A stretch of 64,000 nt of DNA. Source: Bacillus_AB infantis_B. GTDB taxonomy: Bacteria; Bacillota; Bacilli; Bacillales; Cytobacillaceae. Each line of letters opens with the position of its first letter. Position 1 is the stretch's first letter. Below the pieces are notes generated by a model, which made no database searches, was not told the DNA's origin, and saw only the letters and a list, made by a program, of their open reading frames with translations. The DNA lies in the NCBI RefSeq assembly GCF_008180445.1, contig NZ_VTER01000009.1, positions 62,001-126,000 on the forward strand, given 5' to 3'. Of this stretch, positions 24,775-33,934 are shown one piece after another. A program made the position numbers and the translations under genes.

Positions 24775-26274
24775 TTAATCAAGCCCTGCCAGGAGATCAG
24801 CAAACCTGCGGAATGCCGCCAGGCCGTATTCAGTCTGCTTGAACACGCCTGCATCCTCAAGAACCCTTACAAACTTATACCCGATTTCTTTCCGTATAAT
24901 AGATCCGGCTGTTTTGCCGGTTAGCTCAGCCGCATATTTCTCTTTCATTTCAGCAGCCCATGGCAGATGGTAATCCTTTACCTCTGATGGCTGATCCAGC
25001 AGGAATTTTTCTATCTCACTGATTTCCTTTTCCAGACGCGCAGGCAGAACGGCCAGCCCCATCACTTCGATCAGGCCGATGTTTTCCTTTTTGATATGAT
25101 GGACATCGGCATGCGGATGAAAAATGCCGAGCGGATGCTCAGTGCTCATGCGGTTGTTCCTGAGGACAAGATCCAATTCATAGAGGCCATCCCGCATTCT
25201 TGCAATCGGTGTGATGGTGTTATGCCTCGTCTCTCCTGTAAATGCCTCAATTTCAGCTTCTGCATCACTGTATTGAACCCATGCTTCAAGAATCATCTCT
25301 GCTGCATCTGCAAGCTCTTCCTGTTTTTTGCCTTTCAGGCGGATAACAGACAGCGGCCATCTCAGCATACTGGCGCTTATATCGGGAAAACGGCTCAGCT
25401 GGAACGAGCCTATTTCATCTGCACCTGCCATAGCAAACTCATTGCTGCCGCCCTGATAGTGATCATGGCTGAGTATGGATCCGCCGACAATCGGCAGATC
25501 CGCATTGGAGCCAACGAAATAATGCGGGAACTTCCCTGTAAACTCGAGCAGTCTCGCAAAAGTGCTGCGGTCGATTTTCATATCACGGTGCTCCCCGCAA
25601 AGGACGATGCAGTGCTCGTTGTAATATACATAAGGAGAGTACTGCAGGAACCACGGTTCATCAGACAGCTCCAGGTCGATGATCCGGTGGTTGGAGCGCG
25701 CCGGATGCCCCGGACGCCCTGCATATCCTTCATTTTCTGCACATAGCAGGCACTTCGGATAATTGGAGGAAACCACTTTCATCTCCCGTTCGCGTGCTAT
25801 CTGCTGCGGATCCTTCTCCGGCTTGGACAGATTGATCGTGATGTCCAGTTCGCCATAATCGGTGGCGATTTTATAATTGATATTCTTTGCAATGCTTTTG
25901 GTCTGGATATAGTTGCTGTTCCGGCTGAGATCGTAAAAATACCTGGTGGCCTTAGCAGGGCTTTCCTCATATTTCTCATAGAACTCTTTATTGACAGAAG
26001 AAGGCTTTGGAACAAGCACATCCATGATTTTGCTTGAGAGAATGTCTTTATCACTTTCAAGGCCGGCTATCCTGCCTTCAGCAGCCGCAAATCCGACAAG
26101 GTCTTCCAAGACATCAGGAATGACCTTTTCCACCGCTTCGGCATGTTCCGGATACTCGACTAGCCCAAGCAAAGACATGACCTGATTTCGTGCATATATT
26201 CTGTCGCGCTCCTCAATCATGCCTAAGGCAGCGGCCTTATTGACCAGCGTCTCTATGCTCGCATATACATCCAT
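24775..26274 (-). CDS. galT: Galactose-1-phosphate uridylyltransferase, Firmicutes type (class II)
   Basis: The 499-residue product exchanges UMP between UDP-glucose and galactose-1-phosphate in the Leloir pathway. The length and sequence are those of the Firmicutes GalT type, distinct from the 350-residue E. coli form. Seen: CLLCAENEGYAGRPGHPARSNHR, EHCIVLCGEHR, FVGSNADLPIVGGSILSHDHYQGG and HPHADVHHIKKENIGLIEVMGLAVLPAR. AAGGAGGGCTCGGA precedes the ATG. It follows galE by 12 bp. Confidence 0.95.
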   Translation of the reverse strand: MDVYASIETLVNKAAALGMIEERDRIYARNQVMSLLGLVEYPEHAEAVEKVIPDVLEDLVGFAAAEGRIAGLESDKDILSSKIMDVLVPKPSSVNKEFYEKYEESPAKATRYFYDLSRNSNYIQTKSIAKNINYKIATDYGELDITINLSKPEKDPQQIAREREMKVVSSNYPKCLLCAENEGYAGRPGHPARSNHRIIDLELSDEPWFLQYSPYVYYNEHCIVLCGEHRDMKIDRSTFARLLEFTGKFPHYFVGSNADLPIVGGSILSHDHYQGGSNEFAMAGADEIGSFQLSRFPDISASMLRWPLSVIRLKGKKQEELADAAEMILEAWVQYSDAEAEIEAFTGETRHNTITPIARMRDGLYELDLVLRNNRMSTEHPLGIFHPHADVHHIKKENIGLIEVMGLAVLPARLEKEISEIEKFLLDQPSEVKDYHLPWAAEMKEKYAAELTGKTAGSIIRKEIGYKFVRVLEDAGVFKQTEYGLAAFRRFADLLAGLD

Positions 26275-26286
26275 TCCGAGCCCTCC

Positions 26287-27276
26287 TTAATCGTTATAGC
26301 CGTGCGGATGCGCCTGATGCCAGCTCCACGCATCTTCAATGATCTGCTTGATGCTTGTTCTCTGCGGGTTCCATCCAAGAACTGTTTTTGCTTTTTCTGA
26401 TGAAGCGATGAGGGTGCTTGGGTCCCCGCTTCTTCTTGGAACGACTTTAGCCGGAATCTCATGCCCGGTCACCTCTCTGACCGCTTCGATCATTTCCTTA
26501 ACAGAAAAGCCCTGCCCGCTTCCGAGATTGATGATCTCGCTTTTCCCGCCATTCTGCAGATATTGCAGTGCCAGCAGATGGGCGGCAATCAGATCCTCGA
26601 CATGAATATAGTCGCGGATGCAGGTTCCATCTTCTGTATCATAATCATCGCCGAAGATTGAAATATGCTTCCGCTGGCCGAGGGCCACCTGAAGAATGAT
26701 CGGGATCAGATGGGTCTCAGGCTGATGGTCTTCCCCGATCTCTCCTGTCGGCCTTGCTCCCGCCACATTAAAATAACGGAGTGATACATATTTCAAATCA
26801 TGGGCCGCTTCACACCATTTCATGATTTTTTCCATCGTCAGCTTGGTTTCGCCATAGGCATTCGTAGGATTGGCAGACATCTCTTCCGTGATCGGCATTG
26901 TTTTCTGCTCTCCATAGGTGGCTGCGGTTGAAGAGAACACAATATTCTTTACATCAAACTCGTTCATCACTTCGAGCAGCACCTGAGTACCGTAGACATT
27001 ATTGTTGAAGTATTTCAGCGGATTCTCCATAGATTCGCCAACAAGCGAGTTGGCCGCAAAATGGAGGACGCCGTCAATGCTTTCCTTTTCAAACACACTG
27101 CGCAGAAACTCCTTGTCGCGGATGTCCCCCTGATAAAACTTCGCATCCGGGTGAACCGCTTCCTTGTGGCCTGTCTCAAGGCTGTCAACAACTACCGCTT
27201 CATAATTCTGGTCGATCAGCTGATAAACAGCATGTGAACCAATATATCCTGCACCGCCAAGAACTAAAATACTCAT
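26287..27276 (-). CDS. galE: UDP-glucose 4-epimerase
   Basis: The 329-residue product is a short-chain-type epimerase with GGAGYIGSH at the N-terminus, STAATYGEQ and the YxxxK pair in NAYGETKLTMEK, and the C-terminal RRSGDPSTLIASSEKAKTVLGWNPQRT. It regenerates UDP-glucose from UDP-galactose. It overlaps galK by 4 bp (ATGA), implying translational coupling. Confidence 0.96.
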   Translation of the reverse strand: MSILVLGGAGYIGSHAVYQLIDQNYEAVVVDSLETGHKEAVHPDAKFYQGDIRDKEFLRSVFEKESIDGVLHFAANSLVGESMENPLKYFNNNVYGTQVLLEVMNEFDVKNIVFSSTAATYGEQKTMPITEEMSANPTNAYGETKLTMEKIMKWCEAAHDLKYVSLRYFNVAGARPTGEIGEDHQPETHLIPIILQVALGQRKHISIFGDDYDTEDGTCIRDYIHVEDLIAAHLLALQYLQNGGKSEIINLGSGQGFSVKEMIEAVREVTGHEIPAKVVPRRSGDPSTLIASSEKAKTVLGWNPQRTSIKQIIEDAWSWHQAHPHGYND

Positions 27277-28463
27277 CCCTGCACCTCCAAAATGATTTCC
27301 TTGGTTCCATCCCCGACACTTGCTGCGTAGAAATCTGCAGCATAGCCGATTCTTTTCATATATTTTTTGCCTACCTCTTTAATGAAAGAAGCAGCTTTGT
27401 CTTTCTCAACAATGGCAATCGCACATCCGCCAAACCCCGCACCGGTCATACGGGCCCCAAGCGTGCCTTCCTGCTGCCAGGCGGCTTCCACCAGAGCATC
27501 GAGCTCTTTTCCGGTTACTTTATAATCATTTTTCAGCGACTGATGCGACTCATTCATCAGCTTTCCGAAGTCTTCAAGGCGCCCTTCCTGCAAAGCCTTG
27601 AAAGCTTTTAGCGTCCGCTGGTTTTCACAGACGGCATGCTTCGCCCTTTTTTCCAGAATTTCATCCCCGATCAGCTGCTTATGCTGTTCAAATTCATCCT
27701 CTGATAATTCCCCAAGCGATGAAATGGAAAGCTTAGACTGAAGCTTATCAAGCGCTGCTTCACACTCGCTCCGCCGTTCATTATATTTAGAATCTGCCAG
27801 CTCCCTGCGCTTGTTCGTATTCATGATCATGATCTGATAATCTTCCAGATTGATAGGGGCATATTCATACTTCAAAGTATTACAGTCAAGCAGGATGGCG
27901 CTTCCGGCCTGGCCCATGCCAATGGCAAACTGATCCATGATGCCGCTGTTGACGCCAATGAATTCGTTCTCGACTTTTTTCCCGAGCTTTACAAGGTCAA
28001 TCCTTCCGATATTAAATCCAAATAGCTCATTAACAGTTACCCCGATCAGCATTTCAAGTGAAGCAGATGAAGAAAGCCCGGCGCCGTTCGGAATATTCCC
28101 GTACACGTATAGATCGATCCCGACTGGCAGCTTCCAGCCGGCTTCTTCTATATAAGCAATCATCCCTTTCGGAAAGTTCGCCCAGCCATGTTCTTTTTCA
28201 TACTCCAGTTCATCCAAAGAAAATTCGACTATCCCTGCGTCCGGGAAATTCTGTGAATATACTCTGACAATCCTGTCGTTCCGCTTCTTAACCGCTCCAT
28301 ATGTCCCAAGCGTAATGGCACAAGGGAATACATGGCCGCCATTATAGTCGGTGTGCTCTCCGATCAGATTGATCCTCCCTGGAGAAAAGAAAAGCCTGGC
28401 ATCCCCTTCCATAGAGTCAGTGTATATGGTTTGAAAGTCATTAATCATTGATTGAAGTTCCAT
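27273..28463 (-). CDS. galK: Galactokinase
   Basis: The 396-residue product is a GHMP kinase with the galactokinase signature PGRINLIGEHTDYNGG, the ATP loop PNGAGLSSSASLEM, NSGIMDQFAIG with catalytic Asp, and the C-terminal GARMTGAGFGGCAIAI. It phosphorylates alpha-galactose at C1. GGAG lies 8 bases before the ATG. It starts 24 bp after the LacI-family regulator gene and heads galE-galT-galM. Confidence 0.97.
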   Translation of the reverse strand: MELQSMINDFQTIYTDSMEGDARLFFSPGRINLIGEHTDYNGGHVFPCAITLGTYGAVKKRNDRIVRVYSQNFPDAGIVEFSLDELEYEKEHGWANFPKGMIAYIEEAGWKLPVGIDLYVYGNIPNGAGLSSSASLEMLIGVTVNELFGFNIGRIDLVKLGKKVENEFIGVNSGIMDQFAIGMGQAGSAILLDCNTLKYEYAPINLEDYQIMIMNTNKRRELADSKYNERRSECEAALDKLQSKLSISSLGELSEDEFEQHKQLIGDEILEKRAKHAVCENQRTLKAFKALQEGRLEDFGKLMNESHQSLKNDYKVTGKELDALVEAAWQQEGTLGARMTGAGFGGCAIAIVEKDKAASFIKEVGKKYMKRIGYAADFYAASVGDGTKEIILEVQG

Positions 28464-28487
28464 ATCGTCATCTCCTGCTTCACAAAG

Positions 28488-29477
28488 TTAGAAACTGCTG
28501 CTCCGGGCAATCAGTTCAGTCGCAAGAAACACCTTCTTTGCGATCTTCCTGCCCTGATTTCTTTCCAATAATAAATCGACGGCCACCTCGCCCATTGGCT
28601 CTGTATGCACCTTCAAGGTGGTCAGCGCCGGGAATATATATTTGGATACACTGATATCATTGATCCCGATCACATTGACACGCTCCGGAACCTGGATGCC
28701 GGCTTCGTGGAGGGCCCTCAGGCAGCCGATGGCAATCAGATCATTGCCTGCAAATACCGCGGTCGGGAGACTCTCCCCTTTTTCCTCTATCATCTTGTTC
28801 ATCAGCGTATAGCCGCTGTCCACCGTAAAGCTTCCGATATAGATATTACCTTCATCCAGAAGCCCGCGGCTTGCCATATAATGTCTGCAGGCTCTTTCAC
28901 GTGCATCTTCAATTCCGCCCGATTCGTCTTTAAAAACCTCTTGTCCGCCGATATAGCCAATGGTTTGATGGCCTTTACCTATTAAATAATCAAGTATTTT
29001 CACTGCCGCTTTTTCAAAATCTACGACAACAGAGTCATACCGGTCTTCATCCGGGCTGTAGTCTGCAAAAATAACAGCGTCCGTAATTTCCCCCAAAGCA
29101 TCAGCCTGCGCCTTGCTGAACTTTCCGACAGCTATAATGCCCTGAAGGCTTTCACTTCTGGCTTTTTCCAGGTCATCATAAAAATAGTTGGCATACTGGA
29201 TGCCGAGCTGCTGGCAGCGCTGCTCAATGCCATAGCGGATCGACATATAATACAGATCTTCCAGCTCTTCTTTCTCTGTATACCAGTGAACGACTGCAAT
29301 TTTTAATGCGGCATCCTTTTTGACAGGTTTTTTCTTATAATCAAGCTCTTCCGCGGCTTCAAAAATCTTTTTGCGGGTATCATCTGTCACTGACAGGGAA
29401 GCATCATAGTTGAGCACCCTGGAAACAGTGGCAATCGATACCCCTGCTTTTTCTGCTATTTTCTTGATTGTCGCCAT
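28488..29477 (-). CDS. LacI family repressor of the gal operon (GalR-like)
   Basis: The 329-residue product has an N-terminal LacI HTH (MATIKKIAEKAGVSIATVSRVLN) and a periplasmic-binding-protein-like ligand domain (IGYIGGQEV, VFAGNDLIAIGCLRALHEAGIQVPERVNVIGINDI). ATG 29477 follows GGAAGGAGGCTGAGT; seven earlier codons are spurious. It is the first gene of a galR-galKETM operon and probably represses it, released by galactose or a galactoside. It is a clear paralogue of the second LacI gene at 35397-36389, with almost identical HTH and domain wording. Confidence 0.92.
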   Translation of the reverse strand: MATIKKIAEKAGVSIATVSRVLNYDASLSVTDDTRKKIFEAAEELDYKKKPVKKDAALKIAVVHWYTEKEELEDLYYMSIRYGIEQRCQQLGIQYANYFYDDLEKARSESLQGIIAVGKFSKAQADALGEITDAVIFADYSPDEDRYDSVVVDFEKAAVKILDYLIGKGHQTIGYIGGQEVFKDESGGIEDARERACRHYMASRGLLDEGNIYIGSFTVDSGYTLMNKMIEEKGESLPTAVFAGNDLIAIGCLRALHEAGIQVPERVNVIGINDISVSKYIFPALTTLKVHTEPMGEVAVDLLLERNQGRKIAKKVFLATELIARSSSF

Positions 29478-29525
29478 ACTCAGCCTCCTTCCGTACAAAT
29501 GAATAAATCGCTTACATTTATTTTA

Positions 29526-29568
29526 TTACTTTTAGTAAATAAATCAATGTTTTTACTAAAAAGTTTAC
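29526..29568. promoter_or_regulatory. LacI-type operators upstream of the gal operon
   Basis: TTACT-TTT-AGTAA (29526-29538) is an inverted repeat; TTTTACTAAAAAGTTTAC (29551-29568) holds a second TTTACTAAA site. The same TTTACT/AGTAAA half-sites occur at the ganS promoter and upstream of ganR, indicating a shared regulon. Confidence 0.6.
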
Positions 29569-29599
29569 AAAGTTTTAATTTAACAATTCTTCATCTATT

Positions 29600-29640
29600 A
29601 AAGAAAGGAGTGACCGCATCAGGATCACCCCTTTCTTTTT
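29600..29640 (-). terminator. Terminator after ganA
   Basis: AAAGGGGTGATCC and GGTCACTCCTTTCTTT (minus strand) form a 13-bp stem with few mismatches followed by a T-rich tract. Plus-strand reading also ends in TTTCTTTTT. Confidence 0.75.
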
Positions 29641-31699
29641 ATCTGGTTCTTTCTGCTATTCTAACTTCGTACGGTTTCAAAGTGATTTCGCCGGACAGTT
29701 CTTCATTTGTCTGAATCTCTTTTGCCTGCTGCTCAAAAACCACAGCTTGCTTCTCTTCAGTAAAGTTCATGACAAATATATAATCCTTCTCCTCATCCTG
29801 CCTTACCTGCACAGAAACCCCGCTCTCATGCTTAACAGGGAAAGCGGCCTTTAAGTCCAATTCAGCCATCAATCCGCTGTAAAAATCACGTTGGAACTGA
29901 GCATCCAGGCGACCCCCGATATAATACGCATTTCCTTCTTTAAACTGGTGGCTTGCGACAGCCGGGAGACCGGCATAAAAATCCTGTTCGTATATCCCGT
30001 CGGCTTTGGCACCGGCCAGTTCTATCACAGTCGCATAATCTTTCAGCACATATTGTTTGTTTTTATATGTTACCGTGTTGCTGTCCCCAGGATATAAAGT
30101 ATCAGTCTCGACAGGCTTTAGCCCGAAGGTTTCCTGGAGGTCCACCGGCCATCCGCCGAAATGAACCAGGTCATTTTCGTCCACTACACCGCTGATATAG
30201 GACATGACCAGCGTACCGCCGCCGGCCACAAAGGATTTCAGCCTAGCAATCGTTTCTTTGCTTGCCAGATACAGCATCGGGGCGATAATCAGCTTGTATG
30301 CCGTGAAATCCTGCTCTTTCGTGATGATATCGACTGGAATATCTTTCTCCCAGAAGGTGCGGTAATGCTCCTGCAGTGTTTGCGGATATTGTTTCGTTTC
30401 CAGACCGAACCCCTGGGCATCGTTCAGGGCCCAATTGCTTTCCCAGTCATACAGGATGGCAGCTTCAGCAGGGCGGCTGGTTCCTACGACAGCAGAAAGC
30501 TTTTCAAGAGTTTCACCCACTGCCGCGACTTCCTTGAAGACCCGGTTATCGGCACTATTATCATGGTCTACAACCGCTCCATGGAACTTCTCAGATGACC
30601 CCCTTGACTTGCGCCATTGAAAATACATAACGCTGTCAGATCCGTGGGCGATCATCTGCATGGAAGATAAAAGGTGCATGCCGGGACGCTTCGCTTTGTT
30701 CACAGGGTGCCAGTTTACAGCGCTTGGCGTAGACTCCATCAGCAGAAACGGCTGCTGTTTCAGACTGCGGTATAAATCATCGATAAAAGCTGTCTTCATG
30801 GCAAGATTCGCTGTGGATTCCCAGTCATTATGCCAGGCAGGATAGGCATCCCAGCTGATGACATCCAGATGCTGGGCAAACTTGGAATAATCAAGGGCCT
30901 GGAACGGGATAAGATCCATTGTATCTGCCATGAAATTGGTTGTGATTGGAATACCGGGTGTAATCTCCCTTAAAGGTACGATTTCGTTTTTATAAAAAGA
31001 GATCGTCTGGTCTGTTATAAAGCGGCGCCAATCCAGGTTAAGGCCGTGAACGGCATTTTCCCCGATCGGCGAAGGGGACTCGATCTGTTCCCAATCGCTG
31101 AAAGTATGGCTCCAGAAAGGACCCCACCAGGCGTCATTCAATGCTTTGAGATTATGATTGTATTTCTCTTTCAGCCAGTTCCGGAAGGCTGCCTGGCAGC
31201 TGCTGCAGTGGCATTCCCCGCCATACTCATTGGAAATGTGCCACATCAGGAGCGCAGTGTGGCCTGCATATCTTTCAGCAAGGAGCCTGTTGATCTTCCG
31301 AGTTTTCTCGCGGTAGACCTCAGACGTAAAGCAATGGTTGTGCCTGCCGCCATGAAGCTGTTTGACCCTCTCCCCGTTTACCCTGAGGACCTCAGGATAC
31401 TTCTGCGACATCCATGCAGGTCGGGCGCCGCTTGGAGTAGCAAGGATTACCTTGCCGCCGATTCCGTCGATATTATTGATGATCTCATCAAGCCATTCGA
31501 AGGTAAAATGCCCTTCCTCAGGTTCAAGGGCGCTCCAGGCGAAGATCCCCACTGAAAAGGTATTTGTATGCGCAAGCTTCATCAATTTGATGTCATCGGC
31601 CAGTATATCAGGGCGGTCCAGCCACTGATCAGGATTATAATCGCCTCCATGAAGCATAAAATCCGCTTTTGTCACTTGTGTTTTCTTTAGTGTTGACAT
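29639..31699 (-). CDS. ganA: Beta-galactosidase, GH42 (GanA)
   Basis: The 686-residue enzyme matches B. subtilis GanA in length and neighbours. The GH42 barrel has LHGGDYNPDQW, the acid/base E158 in HISNEYG and nucleophile E322 in LLMESTPS. Four Cys (C123, C163, C165, C168; CHCSSC) form the zinc site seen in GH42 enzymes. Trimerisation and C-terminal beta domains follow. It acts in the cytosol on short beta-1,4-galacto-oligosaccharides imported by GanSPQ. AAGGAGAG precedes the ATG. No ganB galactanase follows, unlike B. subtilis. Confidence 0.95.
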   Translation of the reverse strand: MSTLKKTQVTKADFMLHGGDYNPDQWLDRPDILADDIKLMKLAHTNTFSVGIFAWSALEPEEGHFTFEWLDEIINNIDGIGGKVILATPSGARPAWMSQKYPEVLRVNGERVKQLHGGRHNHCFTSEVYREKTRKINRLLAERYAGHTALLMWHISNEYGGECHCSSCQAAFRNWLKEKYNHNLKALNDAWWGPFWSHTFSDWEQIESPSPIGENAVHGLNLDWRRFITDQTISFYKNEIVPLREITPGIPITTNFMADTMDLIPFQALDYSKFAQHLDVISWDAYPAWHNDWESTANLAMKTAFIDDLYRSLKQQPFLLMESTPSAVNWHPVNKAKRPGMHLLSSMQMIAHGSDSVMYFQWRKSRGSSEKFHGAVVDHDNSADNRVFKEVAAVGETLEKLSAVVGTSRPAEAAILYDWESNWALNDAQGFGLETKQYPQTLQEHYRTFWEKDIPVDIITKEQDFTAYKLIIAPMLYLASKETIARLKSFVAGGGTLVMSYISGVVDENDLVHFGGWPVDLQETFGLKPVETDTLYPGDSNTVTYKNKQYVLKDYATVIELAGAKADGIYEQDFYAGLPAVASHQFKEGNAYYIGGRLDAQFQRDFYSGLMAELDLKAAFPVKHESGVSVQVRQDEEKDYIFVMNFTEEKQAVVFEQQAKEIQTNEELSGEITLKPYEVRIAERTR

Positions 31700-31725
31700 T
31701 TAAACTCTCCTTCCGGTGCAGCTTA

Positions 31726-32574
31726 TCAGCCTTTCGTTCCTCCAGCCGTCAATCCAGACACAAAGTGCTTCTGAAGCACGATGAAAATGATGGCGATTGG
31801 AATACTGATCAAGATGGCACCCGCTGCAAAAGTTGTATAACTCGCACCCATTACCTCATTCACCAGATTGTACAATCCAATGGGAAGTGTATAGGACTCA
31901 GGTGTTCTAAGGATGGTAGAAGACAATACAAAATCCCCGAGCGGGCCCGTGAACCCGTTCATCGCCACGACAGCTATCATCGGTTTCGATAACGGCATAA
32001 GAATCTGAAAGAAAATCCTTGTATTGCTGGCGCCGTCAATCTTGGCACTTTCATCAAGATCAAGCGGGATGGAATCCATATATCCCTTCATCAGATACGT
32101 ATTCATCGGGATCTGCCCCCCGATATAAAGCAGGATCAGCAGCCAGTGGCTGTTCATCATTCCCAGCAATTGAGCCAGAACAAACAAGGCAATCAATGCT
32201 GAAAATTGCGGGATCATCTGCAGGAGAAGGAATAAGGTCAGTGCATTCTTCCTACCCTTAAAACGGAATCTGGAAAAAGCATACGCTGTAAAGGAAACGC
32301 TCAAAATGGTCCCGATCATAGTAAAAATACTGATTTTCAAAGAGTTAAGATACCATTGGCCATACTGGAGGCTGTCTTTGCCGGCAAACAGTTCCCTATA
32401 ATGATCCAGCGTCGGATTCTCCGGAATGATGGATGTACTGATCAAACTATTGCCCGGGTTGAAGCTTGCCCCTACTGTCCAAAGGAGGGGATAAATAATG
32501 ATCACCGACATGGCTATCAAAATGAAATATAAAATAAAGAGGTGCACGAACTTTCTCTTTTTCACATTCGCCAT
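31726..32574 (-). CDS. ganQ: Galacto-oligosaccharide ABC transporter permease GanQ
   Basis: The 282-residue, six-helix permease has the EAA loop DESAKIDGASNTRIFFQILMPLSKPMIAV, typical of MalG-type subunits. It starts 2 bp after the ganP stop, with GAGGGGGC as ribosome binding site. It pairs with GanP to import beta-1,4-galactobiose and larger oligomers in B. subtilis; the same role is inferred here. Confidence 0.92.
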   Translation of the reverse strand: MANVKKRKFVHLFILYFILIAMSVIIIYPLLWTVGASFNPGNSLISTSIIPENPTLDHYRELFAGKDSLQYGQWYLNSLKISIFTMIGTILSVSFTAYAFSRFRFKGRKNALTLFLLLQMIPQFSALIALFVLAQLLGMMNSHWLLILLYIGGQIPMNTYLMKGYMDSIPLDLDESAKIDGASNTRIFFQILMPLSKPMIAVVAMNGFTGPLGDFVLSSTILRTPESYTLPIGLYNLVNEVMGASYTTFAAGAILISIPIAIIFIVLQKHFVSGLTAGGTKG

Positions 32575-32576
32575 CT

Positions 32577-33833
32577 TTAAGCCCCCTCTTTAAATGAGTT
32601 CGTCCGCCTGAATTGCCATAGGGCAATCGCTATAACAAAAACAGACAGCAGAATCGTCAAGGCTGCAGCAAGCGAATATTGGCTGGACTGCATCGTCAGC
32701 TTATAGATCCATGACACCAGAATATCAGTACCGCCCGCTGTTGAACCGGCGCTTGCCGGGCCGCCGCCATTAAATAGATAGATAATATTGAAGTTATTAA
32801 AATTGAACGTGAATTGCGTGATGATGATCGGTGCCATTGCAATCAGGATCATAGGCATCGTAATAAACCTGAACTTCGCGAAAACGGAGGCCCCGTCAAT
32901 GGTTGCCGCCTCATACAAATCATCCGGAATGGATTGCAGAACTCCCGTCGTCACAAGGAAAATATACGGAAATCCGAGCCAGCCCTGCATAAGGATCAAA
33001 GCAAGCCTCGACCAGTTCGCATCCGTCATCCAAGGCACAGGGTCTATTCCAAGTGCCGCCAGGATATCGTTATTGATCGCTCCAAAGCTGTCATTGAAAA
33101 GCCCGGCAAAGATCAGGATCGTAACAAATCCAGGAACTGCCCACGGCAGCACCAAGACTGTCCGGAAAAATTTCTTGAACTTAATGTCCTTGTTGTTCAC
33201 GATGACCGCCATCAAGATGCCCAGGCAAACCTGCAGCGAAGAAGCTGCCAGAGTCCAGACAACCGTCCAGGCAAGTACGTCAAAGAAGGTTGCGCGCCAG
33301 ATATCAACCGTAAAAATCTGGGCAAACGTTTCAAGGCCCACCCAGTCTGCCAGATTGGCAGGAGGTGAGTGATAGAGATCATAGTTGGTAAATGCCAGCG
33401 CAAAACTGAATAAGATTGGGAAGATGACCGCAAAAATCAGGATGAACAAAGAAGGACCGCTGATTACATATGGATAGCCCTGTGAAATCAGATTTTGGTA
33501 CTGATCTTTAAGAGAATTGAGCTTCCTGTTTTCATCTCTCAATCTTCCATTCACAAAAGCATCACGCAAATTGAAATAATATAATCCGAGCCCAAAGCAA
33601 GTAACTATGATGGCTATGATTCCTTCAGCCAGCAAAAAGATCGAATTGTCACGGGGGACTTCCGTTCCCAGAGTGAAGATTCCCCAGAAACCCATATTCA
33701 GCAGGTCACCGAAAACAAGGAAGAAGGATGCCCCCAGAAGAAGCAGCAGAAGGCCTTTCACCCATTGCTTATTGTAAAACTGGCCCGCTCCGGGGATGAT
33801 GGATAACAGCAAGGCTTTTCGACTATGTGACAC
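32577..33833 (-). CDS. ganP: Galacto-oligosaccharide ABC transporter permease GanP
   Basis: The 418-residue protein has the extended MalF-like form: two or three extra N-terminal helices (about 8-90) before the core six helices, and the EAA loop EAATIDGASVFAKFRFITMPMILI. The length is the same as B. subtilis GanP. The start is GTG 33833 with AGAGGTG upstream. It lies about 100 bp after ganS, separated by a strong hairpin. Confidence 0.92.
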   Translation of the reverse strand: MSHSRKALLLSIIPGAGQFYNKQWVKGLLLLLLGASFFLVFGDLLNMGFWGIFTLGTEVPRDNSIFLLAEGIIAIIVTCFGLGLYYFNLRDAFVNGRLRDENRKLNSLKDQYQNLISQGYPYVISGPSLFILIFAVIFPILFSFALAFTNYDLYHSPPANLADWVGLETFAQIFTVDIWRATFFDVLAWTVVWTLAASSLQVCLGILMAVIVNNKDIKFKKFFRTVLVLPWAVPGFVTILIFAGLFNDSFGAINNDILAALGIDPVPWMTDANWSRLALILMQGWLGFPYIFLVTTGVLQSIPDDLYEAATIDGASVFAKFRFITMPMILIAMAPIIITQFTFNFNNFNIIYLFNGGGPASAGSTAGGTDILVSWIYKLTMQSSQYSLAAALTILLSVFVIAIALWQFRRTNSFKEGA

Positions 33834-33889
33834 TGTTTTTCACCTCTTTAACCAATATCCAAATGGATGGTTTTCTTGTCACTAACATA

Positions 33890-33924
33890 AATGGTGCCAA
33901 ACCATGTAACCGTTTGGCACCATT
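33890..33924. promoter_or_regulatory. Intercistronic hairpin between ganS and ganP
   Basis: AATGGTGCCAAAC (33890-33902) pairs perfectly with GTTTGGCACCATT (33912-33924) over a 9-base loop. On the minus strand no T-run follows, so it is more likely a 3'-end stabiliser or processing site for ganS mRNA than a full terminator. Confidence 0.7.
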
Positions 33925-33934
33925 ATTCTTTTAA

